Assembly: GCA_031293105.1 (NCBI GenBank)
Contig: JAUMSA010000096.1
Coordinates: 1-9,065, forward strand
Reading direction: 5' to 3'
DNA length: 9,065 nucleotides
Source of the DNA: Butyricicoccus sp.
GTDB taxonomy: Bacteria > Bacillota > Clostridia > Oscillospirales > Butyricicoccaceae
Made by a program: the position numbers and the translations under genes
Shown: piece after piece, positions 1-5,516 of the stretch
Position numbering within the stretch: position 1 is the first letter of the stretch
Layout: every line of letters starts with the position of its first letter
Notes under the pieces: generated by a model
The model's input: the letters and a program-made list of their open reading frames with translations, nothing else
Told to the model about the DNA's origin: nothing
Database searches by the model: none

Positions 1-336
1 GTTGTCATCGAATGCTCGGGCAACGACAAGGGCATTGCTTCCCTGTTCGACATCGCTGGCCACTCGGCTCGCATCGGTGTCGTTGGTCACTCCATCGGCC
101 GTAAGGTTCCGGTTGAGATCGGCAAGACCATCTGGAAGACCCTGCACATCGCAGGCTCCGGCGGCACCACCAACTGGTTCCCGCGCACCATCCGCTTCAT
201 GTCCAAGATCAAGGACAAGTATGACTTCAAGGCTCTGGTTTCTCACTACTACAAGTTTGAGGATCTGGACGAGGCTATGAAGATGGCACAGAATAAGGAA
301 GTTGCTCGCAAGGTTATGCTCACCTTCGACGACTAA
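1..336 (+). CDS. Zinc-type medium-chain alcohol dehydrogenase, C-terminal part (IolM-like candidate)
   Basis: The gene enters from outside the window: frame 1 is open from the first base and ends at TAA 334-336, giving the last 111 residues. The visible part begins in the Rossmann domain (VVIECSG, the strand typical of zinc-type medium-chain dehydrogenases), continues through IGVVGHS and ends with the usual C-terminal stretch EDLDEAMKMAQN...ARKVMLTF, in which the helix before the final strand is characteristic of the family (ADH_zinc_N). The catalytic zinc ligands lie upstream and cannot be checked. Such enzymes oxidise polyols or alcohols with NAD(P). Codon use is strongly biased (AAG, CTG, ATC, GGC) like the iolG operon, which suggests high expression. 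It lies 76 nt upstream of the epimerase in the same direction, so it is probably co-transcribed. By context it may be a scyllo-inosose 3-dehydrogenase (IolM type); that assignment is inference. Confidence 0.88.
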   Translation, partial: VVIECSGNDKGIASLFDIAGHSARIGVVGHSIGRKVPVEIGKTIWKTLHIAGSGGTTNWFPRTIRFMSKIKDKYDFKALVSHYYKFEDLDEAMKMAQNKEVARKVMLTFDD

Positions 337-353
337 TTGCATAAAACGTTCAC

Positions 354-386
354 GAAGGAGGGGAAGCGGCTGGCTTTCCCTCCTTT
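354..386 (+). other. Intercistronic stem-loop holding a decoy Shine-Dalgarno sequence
   Basis: AAGGAGGGGAAGC (355-367) pairs with GCTTTCCCTCCTT (373-385) around a 5-nt loop: 13 bp including one G-U pair, with a further G-U pair at 354/386. There is no T-run after it, so it is a poor terminator. It is more likely an mRNA-stability or processing element between the dehydrogenase and epimerase cistrons. The left arm contains AAGGAGG, which is not followed by a start codon at useful spacing and would be hidden in the stem; the true epimerase ribosome binding site lies just downstream at 401-406. Confidence 0.65.
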
Positions 387-400
387 CCGGATTTTCAAAT

Positions 401-406
401 AGGAGG
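401..406 (+). promoter_or_regulatory. Ribosome binding site of the epimerase gene
   Basis: AGGAGG with 6 nt to the ATG at 413. It decides the start: the frame is open further upstream to an ATG-like start overlapping the dehydrogenase, but that upstream part has no ribosome binding site and no family similarity. Confidence 0.85.
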
Positions 407-412
407 ATACCC

Positions 413-1240
413 ATGAAACAATGGAAAATCGCGGTTTCGTCGGCCGATGCAGCGCCGCTGACCGCTCCGATTCTGATGATCGGCGATGTGGCAAGCAACG
501 TCAAAAAGGCAGGCGCACTGGGCTTCCAGGCCATTGAGGTGCACACCCGCGAAGACGCTGACCTGGATTATGAGGGCATTGCCAAAGCGGTCGCGGAGAG
601 CGGCTGCAAGGTAGGCATGATTATCACCGGCCGCCTGAACACCGAGGGTATGTGCGACCTGATAAGCGACATCCCGTACGTCACCAAAGCGGCCATTGAC
701 GGTATGAAGCAGTATATCGACATGGCGCAGAAGATCGGCGCCGAAGGCATCGTTGTTGGCTGGGTCAAGGGCAATGTGCCCGCAGGCGGCGATCGGGACA
801 AGTACATGAACCGCTTAGCCCGCAACTTTAAAATCCTCAACGATTACGGCAAGGAAAAGGGCATCAAGCTGAACATCGAAGTCATCAACCGGTATGAAGT
901 GAATGTATTTACCACGGCCGACGAGATGATGAGCTTTTTGGAAGCCCATCCCGAGCTGGACAACTGCTATGCGCATCTGGACACCTTCCACATGAACATC
1001 GACGAGTGCGACCCCGTGGCCGCCATCCGGCGCTGCAAGGGCCGCCTGGGGTATTTCCATCTGGCGGACAACTCCCGTCGGTATCCGGGCAGCGGCCAGC
1101 TGGACTTCAAGCGCATGTTTGAAGCGCTGGAGGAAATCGGCTATGATGGCTATCTGTCCATCGAATGCCTGCCGTATCCCACCCATGAGGAAGCGGCTGC
1201 CAAGGGTATTGCCTATGTTAAGAGCATTTTAAACGCATAA
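413..1240 (+). CDS. Sugar epimerase/isomerase, xylose isomerase-like TIM barrel (D-tagatose 3-epimerase / IolO type)
   Basis: 275 residues, the normal length for single-domain AP_endonuc_2 TIM-barrel epimerases. The four metal ligands of the D-tagatose/D-psicose 3-epimerase group can be placed by motif: Glu156 in NIEVINRYE, Asp190 in HLDTFHMNI, His216 in YFHLADNSRRYPGSG and Glu251 in LSIECLP. HLDTFHMN and the H-ADN-R-PG-G-DF stretch are signatures of this subgroup. In known members the two Glu residues act as acid/base on the sugar C3 while a divalent metal holds the substrate; that mechanism is family knowledge. The protein has no signal peptide and is cytosolic. It follows a zinc-type dehydrogenase and ends at a strong terminator, so the two form the tail of an operon. 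Beside iolG it could be an IolO-like keto-sugar-acid epimerase; a ketohexose 3-epimerase or an inosose isomerase are alternatives. Family is sure, substrate is not. Confidence 0.93.
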   Translation: MKQWKIAVSSADAAPLTAPILMIGDVASNVKKAGALGFQAIEVHTREDADLDYEGIAKAVAESGCKVGMIITGRLNTEGMCDLISDIPYVTKAAIDGMKQYIDMAQKIGAEGIVVGWVKGNVPAGGDRDKYMNRLARNFKILNDYGKEKGIKLNIEVINRYEVNVFTTADEMMSFLEAHPELDNCYAHLDTFHMNIDECDPVAAIRRCKGRLGYFHLADNSRRYPGSGQLDFKRMFEALEEIGYDGYLSIECLPYPTHEEAAAKGIAYVKSILNA

Positions 1241-1283
1241 AAAATTGACACCTGGTGAATTTCTTCATCAGGTGTCTTTTTTT
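1239..1283. terminator. Bidirectional intrinsic terminator between the epimerase and the MFS gene
   Basis: GACACCTG (1247-1254) pairs with CAGGTGTC (1269-1276); the stem continues inward (one G-U, then TGAA/TTCA) to a 4-nt loop, 13 bp in all. A 7-T run follows at 1277-1283 for the + strand, and the A-run at 1239-1244 gives a U-tract on the - strand after two bases. It therefore serves both convergent genes; the MFS stop codon (1282-1284) lies at the end of the T-run. Confidence 0.92.
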
Positions 1284-2463
1284 ATGCTTTCCGATTGATA
1301 AAGGCGAACACGATCAGTAGGGCGGCGGGTACCAGCAGGACGCCCAAGCCGAACCGCATGCCGAACTGTCCGGCGACTGCACCAATGACCGACGGCGCGA
1401 TGACTGAGCCGATGCCGGTCAGGGTGACGAAAAAGCCCATGGCCAGCGGATAGGTCTTAAACACCTCGGTGGCATTGGAGACCGTAGTGCCGTACATCCC
1501 GGCCATGCACAGCCCCAGGCCGATGGTACCTACCAGCAGAGGGACAAAGCCCGGACTGGCGATGACCACCACCAGAAAGAGGGCGATGCCCAGGCTGGCA
1601 CATCGCAAAAAGGTAGGCGGGGCCACATGTCCGGCAATCAGGATGCAGCCGGCCCGACCGAGCAAGATGACCACCCAGAGCAGCGCGGTCAGCATTTGCG
1701 CCGAACTGGCGCTGGCTGCGCCTGAATCGATAAAATACGTCACCAGCCAGCCCATGACCGATGCTTCGATGCTCAAATAGCACAGCATGATGGCTGCCGT
1801 CAGCCAAAAACGCCGCTCCCGCCAAAAGCCGAACGGCTGCGCGGGCTGGGCGGCTTGTCCGCCCTCGGGCGATACGCTGTTCATCTGCATGCGGGGCGAG
1901 GTCAGCATACTGACCACACCCATACCTATTATAATATATACGGCTGTGCGCCAACCGCTTTCGCCGCCGCGGGTGCAGGCCAGCACGAGGAAGGGGGAGA
2001 GCAGGGCGCCGATGGCGAAAAAGCTGTGCAGCATGTTCAGCGGGCCGGACGAGCCGTGGGATAGGAAATTGATGATTTGGTTATTATAGTAGTTCACGGC
2101 GCCGCGGCCAATGCCGGTCAGCAGGATGGCCAGGAACAGAAGGATGGGGTTGCCGGTCAGCAGAGTGACGGCAAAGCCCAAAAACGGAAGCACATTAAAG
2201 TAGAGCAAGGTGCGCTTGTAGCCCAGGATGGCGGGCAGCATGCCCACGAATATGCCGGTAATCAGCGAACCAATGTTGTGCGCCGAAATCAGTGCGCCGC
2301 CCACCTCATAACTGAGGCCATACTCGGCTTTCATCATCGGCAGAAGCGAGCCAATGCCGATGACAAAGATACCTTGCACAAAATAGAGGAAAAACAGGTT
2401 GCCAACCATATATTTTTCACCCGATGACAGGTTTCCCCAGAAGGAAGTGTGCGGATGGTGCAT
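1282..2463 (-). CDS. MFS transporter, FucP/FHS-like sugar permease
   Basis: 393 residues and almost entirely hydrophobic apart from a central polar loop at about residues 190-218 (SPRMQMNSVSPEGG...FGFWRERR), which fits twelve membrane helices in two bundles of six. LNMLHSFFAIGALLSPF (142-158, helix 5) and the acidic helix-7 motif YLSIEASVMGWLVTYF (around Glu233) resemble the fucose/hexose:H+ symporter (FHS) branch; the likely role is proton-coupled sugar or polyol uptake. A GTG 12 nt upstream is in frame but lies inside the ribosome binding site AAAGGTGG (2472-2479), whose 8-nt spacing selects the ATG at 2463. The gene is divergent from the iolG operon across a 676-nt control region and convergent with the epimerase, so it is a separate transcript that could share a regulator with the neighbours. 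Substrate unknown. Confidence 0.9.
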   Translation of the reverse strand: MHHPHTSFWGNLSSGEKYMVGNLFFLYFVQGIFVIGIGSLLPMMKAEYGLSYEVGGALISAHNIGSLITGIFVGMLPAILGYKRTLLYFNVLPFLGFAVTLLTGNPILLFLAILLTGIGRGAVNYYNNQIINFLSHGSSGPLNMLHSFFAIGALLSPFLVLACTRGGESGWRTAVYIIIGMGVVSMLTSPRMQMNSVSPEGGQAAQPAQPFGFWRERRFWLTAAIMLCYLSIEASVMGWLVTYFIDSGAASASSAQMLTALLWVVILLGRAGCILIAGHVAPPTFLRCASLGIALFLVVVIASPGFVPLLVGTIGLGLCMAGMYGTTVSNATEVFKTYPLAMGFFVTLTGIGSVIAPSVIGAVAGQFGMRFGLGVLLVPAALLIVFAFINRKA

Positions 2464-2471
2464 AAAATTAA

Positions 2472-2479
2472 CCACCTTT
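2472..2479 (-). promoter_or_regulatory. Ribosome binding site of the MFS gene
   Basis: Reads AAAGGTGG on the minus strand, 8 nt before the ATG at 2463. The alternative upstream GTG start (2473-2475) is part of this site and is therefore unlikely to be used. Confidence 0.8.
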
Positions 2480-2514
2480 CAAAAATATACACACCAATAG
2501 GTTACAAAATGCAA

Positions 2515-2526
2515 ATCGCAAGAATG
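2515..2526 (+). repeat. Inverted-repeat arm ATCGCAAGAATG (candidate operator, leader copy)
   Basis: A perfect 12-bp reverse complement of 2641-2652, lying in the untranslated leader of the MFS gene about 75 nt downstream of its predicted start of transcription. A related half-site, ACAAGAAT (2528-2535), follows exactly 10 bp after GCAAGAAT (2518-2525), that is, on the same face of the helix. This arrangement suits a DNA-binding regulator. No regulator gene is in the window. Confidence 0.55.
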
Positions 2527-2607
2527 CACAAGAATTAGAAATCTAAAAAAATAACAGCTTTGTAGTGAAACAAAACACAAAAATTCCAGAATTTTGATTG
2601 CGCGGTT

Positions 2608-2636
2608 ATTATACAACGGCCAGGCGCAAAAGTAAA
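2608..2636 (-). promoter_or_regulatory. Sigma-A-type promoter for the MFS gene
   Basis: On the minus strand a perfect -10 TATAAT (2608-2613) lies 17 nt after TTTACT (2631-2636), which matches four of six bases of the -35 consensus. Transcription would begin near 2601, giving a leader of about 138 nt before the MFS ATG. The arms of a 12-bp inverted repeat bracket this promoter, one 4 bp upstream of the -35 and one in the leader. Confidence 0.72.
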
Positions 2637-2640
2637 TTCA

Positions 2641-2652
2641 CATTCTTGCGAT
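2641..2652 (-). repeat. Inverted-repeat arm CATTCTTGCGAT (candidate operator, upstream copy)
   Basis: A perfect 12-bp inverted partner of 2515-2526, separated by 114 nt (about eleven helical turns). It sits directly upstream of the MFS -35 element, where an activator or one foot of a looping repressor would bind. An 8-bp partial match, CGCAAGAA, recurs at 2908-2915, about 50 nt upstream of the iolG -35. Confidence 0.55.
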
Positions 2653-2964
2653 GTTTTTGTAATATCTTGATTGAAATAAGGAAAAAATGTGGAACATCGA
2701 CGAATAAAAAATGTATAAAAAAGGAAAACAAAAAGTCTCGTTCACAAAATCGTAAAATTTGACCGGTAAAAAAGTTGGAAAAATGAGAAAAATCCGAAGA
2801 AACCACCGTTAATTTGCCCAAAACCTGCATCGCGCCAAAAATCATTTGTGAAAATTGTATAGTTTGCCAGTATCCAAGCGGGGATTTTCTTTGCATAATG
2901 AAATAGACGCAAGAAACAACAACCAAAAACAACAGCCGACAGCAGCGGCCGAATCCGGTTGGGT
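2653..2964. other. AT-rich gene-free control region between the divergent promoters
   Basis: About 310 nt with no supportable gene: the short open frames (for example a 6-codon one at 2686) have no plausible ribosome binding site, and the long minus-strand open frame across this stretch is an antisense shadow of iolG. The DNA is rich in A-tracts and distinctly more AT-rich than the genes around it. Apart from a partial operator-like CGCAAGAA at 2908-2915 and the arm AACAACAG (2928-2935), which has an inverted copy at 2993-3000, I see no terminator or clear RNA gene. A long regulatory region with several binding sites is the simplest reading. Confidence 0.5.
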
Positions 2965-2994
2965 CTGGCAAAATGACGAAGAACATGCTATACT
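2965..2994 (+). promoter_or_regulatory. Extended -10 promoter for the iolG operon
   Basis: An extended -10 element TGC-TATACT (2986-2994) is preceded by an 18-nt spacer and a -35-like CTGGCA (2965-2970, four of six consensus bases). Transcription would start near 3001, leaving a structured leader of about 139 nt before the iolG ATG at 3140. An inverted pair AACAACAG (2928-2935) / CTGTTGTT (2993-3000) brackets the promoter and may be an operator, though it is low in complexity. Confidence 0.65.
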
Positions 2995-3016
2995 GTTGTT
3001 GATCGGTTGTGGATAG

Positions 3017-3056
3017 CGGAATAGAGACCAACTTGTGAAAGGTCTCCAATATTCCG
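3017..3056 (+). other. Long imperfect hairpin in the iolG leader
   Basis: CGGAATA (3017-3023) pairs with TATTCCG (3050-3056), then GAGACC (3024-3029) with GGTCTC (3041-3046), with a 3-nt bulge (3047-3049) and an 11-nt loop. It begins about 16 nt after the predicted start of transcription. No T-run follows directly, though 7 Ts occur at 3115-3121 shortly before the ribosome binding site. It may stabilise the 5' end, be a protein-binding site in RNA, or be a palindromic DNA operator. It does not resemble any riboswitch class I know. Confidence 0.55.
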
Positions 3057-3124
3057 GAGAGCCGTTTTCCATAAAAAAACAGAGGGACAAGCGGTGATCC
3101 ACTGATCCTAGAGATTTTTTTCTT

Positions 3125-3131
3125 AGGGAGG
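3125..3131 (+). promoter_or_regulatory. Ribosome binding site of iolG
   Basis: AGGGAGG with 8 nt to the ATG at 3140. This is strong and unambiguous. Confidence 0.85.
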
Positions 3132-3139
3132 AAAAAAGT

Positions 3140-4159
3140 ATGGAAAAGAAAGTAAAAATCGGCGTGCTGGGCGCTGGCCGTATCGGCAAGCTGCACATCA
3201 CGAACCTGTGCCAGTCGGTACCGAACGCAGAAGTCGTTGCGGTAGCTGACCCGTATCTCAACGATGAGACGGCTGAGTGGTGCAAGAGCTTGGGCGTAGA
3301 AGTGACCTCCAAGGATCCGGAAGTTGTTTTCAGCAACAAGGATATCGACGCGGTCTTCATCTGCTCGTCCACCAACACGCACGCGGATTTCATCATTGAA
3401 GCTGCCAAGGCTGGCAAGCACATCTTCTGCGAAAAGCCGATTCACACCGACCTGGCCAAGATCCATGAGGCTCTGGACGCGGTTGAAAAGGCTGGCGTAA
3501 AGCTGCAGGTTGGCTTCGTTCGCCGCTTTGACCACAACCATAAGAAGGTTCATGACGTTGTTGCTTCCGGCCGCCTGGGCGCGCCGCACATCGTTAAGGT
3601 TTGCTCCCGTGACCCCGAAGGCCCCCCGATGAGCTACGTTGAAGTTTCGGGCGGCATCTTCCTGGACATGATGATCCATGACTTTGACATGGTTCGTTAC
3701 CTGTCCGGTTCCGAAGTCACCGAAGTTTGCGCTTACGGCACCGTAAAGACCGATCCGGACTACGCCAAGTACGGCGACGTAGACACCGCGATCTGCATGC
3801 TGAAGTTCGAAAACGGCGCAATCGGCGTCATCGACAACAGCCGCGTTGCCAACTACGGTTACGATCAGCGCACCGAAGTACATTGCGACAAGGGCTGCGT
3901 ACAGGTTTCCAACGACCTGGACGACCAGGCTATGATCTCCACCCGCGACGGCGTTGAGATTGCAAAGCCGACTTGGTTCTTCCTGGAGCGCTACAACGAT
4001 GCGTTCATCACCGAAGAGAAGGACTTCATCGATGCGATCGTAAACGGCACCGACGTACCGGTTAACGGTCACGACGGCCTGATGCCGGTTATCATCGCGA
4101 TGGCTGCTGGCAAGAGCCTGAAGGAAGGCCGCCCGGTTAAGCTGTCTGAGATCGAGTAA
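3140..4159 (+). CDS. iolG: Inositol 2-dehydrogenase-like oxidoreductase (Gfo/Idh/MocA family)
   Basis: 339 residues, the usual IolG length. The N-terminal Rossmann domain carries GAGRIG (residues 11-16) for the NAD pyrophosphate. Catalytic Lys99 lies in the EKP motif (98-100), and the active-site Asp176 and His180 lie in GGIFLDMMIHDFDMVRYL, matching the Lys/Asp/His triad of Bacillus IolG in order and spacing. The C-terminal alpha/beta domain binds the substrate. Family members oxidise myo-inositol to scyllo-inosose with NAD+ in the cytosol; scyllo-inositol, chiro-inositol or sugar oxidation cannot be excluded from sequence. It is the first gene of the operon, with a sugar ABC importer behind it, and codon use is strongly biased, which suggests high expression. 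Its antisense strand is open throughout, which I attribute to that bias. Confidence 0.88.
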   Translation: MEKKVKIGVLGAGRIGKLHITNLCQSVPNAEVVAVADPYLNDETAEWCKSLGVEVTSKDPEVVFSNKDIDAVFICSSTNTHADFIIEAAKAGKHIFCEKPIHTDLAKIHEALDAVEKAGVKLQVGFVRRFDHNHKKVHDVVASGRLGAPHIVKVCSRDPEGPPMSYVEVSGGIFLDMMIHDFDMVRYLSGSEVTEVCAYGTVKTDPDYAKYGDVDTAICMLKFENGAIGVIDNSRVANYGYDQRTEVHCDKGCVQVSNDLDDQAMISTRDGVEIAKPTWFFLERYNDAFITEEKDFIDAIVNGTDVPVNGHDGLMPVIIAMAAGKSLKEGRPVKLSEIE

Positions 4160-4174
4160 GATAAGTTGTCTGAG

Positions 4175-4203
4175 TGTCCGGCGCGCCAAGCGCGCGCCGG
4201 ATA
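4175..4203 (+). other. GC-rich stem-loop after iolG
   Basis: TCCGGCGCGC (4177-4186) pairs with GCGCGCCGGA (4192-4201) around a 5-nt loop; two further pairs (T-A and G-U) give 12 bp. The following sequence has no T-run, so it is unlikely to be a complete terminator. It would block 3'-5' exonucleases and protect the upstream iolG message after cleavage. Confidence 0.7.
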
Positions 4204-4224
4204 ATCCCTAAGGAAGAGAAACGA

Positions 4225-4331
4225 TGCCGGCAGACGGGCCGGCAGGCAAACCCGACGTTTGCCGCGCAAAGCTGAAACAGAAGGGATTTCCCCTTTCTGT
4301 GGCGGACGCCGCTTCCCAGCGGCTCTGTCCG
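4225..4331 (+). other. Cluster of three hairpins in the iolG - binding-protein junction
   Basis: First, TGCCGGC/GCCGGCA (4225-4231 with 4238-4244), 7 bp and a 6-nt loop. Second, ACAGAA-GGG with CCC-TTTCTGT (4277-4300), with a one-base bulge. Third, CGGAC-GCCGC (4303-4312) with GCGGC (4319-4323) and GTCCG (4327-4331), 10 bp with a 3-nt bulge. None has a T-run. With the stem at 4175-4203 they fill most of the 203-nt gap and end 17 nt before the ribosome binding site of the binding-protein gene, consistent with a segment that stabilises that message. An in-frame ATG at 4224 with a weak AAGGAAG upstream opens a frame running into the next gene out of register; I do not call it. Confidence 0.6.
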
Positions 4332-4362
4332 ATAGAATGCTTCACTTTAAGGAGGAGAAAAG

Positions 4363-5370
4363 ATGAAGAAGAAGAGATTATTAGCCCTGTTGATGGCAGG
4401 TGCAATGGCAGTGTCCATGACCGCATGCGGTGGCAACAACAATTCTGCATCCGGTTCCGGTGCAGCCGCTTCTGGTTCCGGTGCTTCCGGCGGCGACAAG
4501 GAATTCACCATTGTTGTTAAGTCTCTGGCTGACCAGTACTGGGTACTGCTGAAGGCTGGCGCAGAAGCAAAGGCTGCCGAACTCGGCGTAAAGGTTAACG
4601 TTATCGGCCCGAACGCAGAATCCGAAGTACAGCAGCAGGTTGACATGATTCAGAATGCGATCGGCGCAGGCGTTGACGGCCTGGCAATCGCTCCGTCTTC
4701 TCCGGACACCGTTCTGCCGGTTCTGGAGCAGGCAGACAGCGCTGGTATCCCGGTTATCGCGGTTGATACCGACCTGCCGAACTACGAAAATAAGAAGTCC
4801 TTTATCGGTACTGGTAACGAAGCCGCTGGTAAGCAGGGCGGCGAATATGCAGCTAGCCTGGTAGGCGAAGGTGCAAAGGCGATCATCCTGCGCGGCCGTG
4901 CTGGTGACACCACCCATGACGACCGTGAAAAGGGCTTTAAGGAAGGTCTGGAAGCTGGCGGCGTAGAAGTTCTGGAAGTTCGTGACTGCATGTCCGAAGC
5001 AGAAAAGGCTATGAACGCTATGCAGGACCTGATGAACCGTTATGACCAGATCGACATCGTTTGCACCACCGCTGACTCCATGGCACAGGGTGCACAGCGT
5101 GCGATCGAGAACGCAGGCGCAGATATCCCGGTTATCGGCTTCGACGGCACGATCCCGGTTGCTGAACTGATCGCTCAGGGCAGCGTAATCAAGGGCTCTG
5201 TTGCGCAGGCTCCGTACGACATGGGTCAGCTGGCTGTTGAAAACCTGCTCAAGCTGGTCAATGGTGAGACCATTGAAGAGCGCATCGACTCCGGTACAAC
5301 CATGGTAACCGAAGAGAATGCAGCAGACTTCAAGGCTGACCTGGAAGCAAAGGTTAACGGTGCTTCTTAA
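4363..5370 (+). CDS. Sugar/cyclitol ABC transporter substrate-binding lipoprotein
   Basis: 335 residues. A lipoprotein signal (MKKKR, a hydrophobic stretch, then MTAC with lipid-modified Cys22) is followed by a Ser/Gly/Ala-rich linker to about residue 44. The rest is a type-I periplasmic-binding fold (Peripla_BP_4). Typical features are VKSLADQYW (52-60) at the first strand, IAPSSP (109-114), VIAVDTD (131-137), a conserved Arg188 before GF, TTADSMAQG (235-243), GFDGT (259-263) and QAPYDMG (282-288). It captures the substrate outside the membrane for the ATPase and permease that follow. The N-terminal part recalls D-allose/ribose binding proteins; beside iolG, an inositol ligand is equally plausible. 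The ribosome binding site AAGGAGG (4349-4355) lies 7 nt before the ATG. Hairpin-rich junctions on both sides suggest it is made in excess over its partners. Confidence 0.93.
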   Translation: MKKKRLLALLMAGAMAVSMTACGGNNNSASGSGAAASGSGASGGDKEFTIVVKSLADQYWVLLKAGAEAKAAELGVKVNVIGPNAESEVQQQVDMIQNAIGAGVDGLAIAPSSPDTVLPVLEQADSAGIPVIAVDTDLPNYENKKSFIGTGNEAAGKQGGEYAASLVGEGAKAIILRGRAGDTTHDDREKGFKEGLEAGGVEVLEVRDCMSEAEKAMNAMQDLMNRYDQIDIVCTTADSMAQGAQRAIENAGADIPVIGFDGTIPVAELIAQGSVIKGSVAQAPYDMGQLAVENLLKLVNGETIEERIDSGTTMVTEENAADFKADLEAKVNGAS

Positions 5371-5380
5371 AAAGTAAACA

Positions 5381-5447
5381 AGCAGTTGGGTAAAAAATAC
5401 CCCGATTGCTCGGATTAGAGACCGGGGGGCGGACCCCCCCCGGTTTT
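5381..5447 (+). terminator. Double hairpin with weak T-tract after the binding-protein gene (partial terminator)
   Basis: The first stem runs from AGCA (5381) to TGCT (5410), containing GGGTA/TACCC and G-U pairs around an A-rich loop. The second pairs ACCGGGGGG (5421-5429) with CCCCCCGGT (5436-5444) around CGGACC. Counting the last paired base there are four Ts (5444-5447), then a C: too short for full termination. As the ATPase follows in the same direction with no good promoter between, it probably lets a fraction of transcription through and so sets the ratio of binding protein to ATPase and permease. Confidence 0.65.
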
Positions 5448-5516
5448 CTATACCCAAAAGGAAGAGGAAAAAGAGAAATTCCACATGTGCAAATGAAAGA
5501 CGGTGATTCAGGAATT

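Noticed and set aside
302..412. Upstream in-frame extension of the epimerase to position 302
   Set aside because: It overlaps the dehydrogenase end, has no ribosome binding site, and the extension looks unlike protein; AGGAGG at 401 selects ATG 413.
2565..2578. Possible CcpA cre site (TGAAACAAAACACA) in the MFS leader
   Set aside because: It lacks the central CG and the T that define cre; A-rich sequence gives such partial matches easily.
3095..3122. Possible attenuator ahead of iolG: repeated TGATCC followed by seven Ts
   Set aside because: The only stem next to the T-run is about 4 bp (GATC/GATC), too weak for intrinsic termination.
2609..4189. A 526-codon open frame on the minus strand spanning iolG and its upstream region
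   Set aside because: It is antisense to a clear Gfo/Idh/MocA gene, has no ribosome binding site or family motif, and its 3' part runs through AT-rich noncoding DNA. Strong codon bias in iolG removes the sense codons that would be antisense stops.
4224..4520. Plus-strand frame starting at ATG 4224 with a weak AAGGAAG upstream, possibly a leader peptide
   Set aside because: It runs out of frame into the binding-protein gene, its start lies inside a hairpin, and the translated sequence has no coherent character. A regulatory leader peptide is not excluded but is unsupported.
4381..5484. A 367-codon open frame antisense to the binding-protein gene, and a similar one at 5508-6326 antisense to the ATPase
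   Set aside because: Shadows of highly biased real genes; composition is odd and there is no start signal or recognisable domain.
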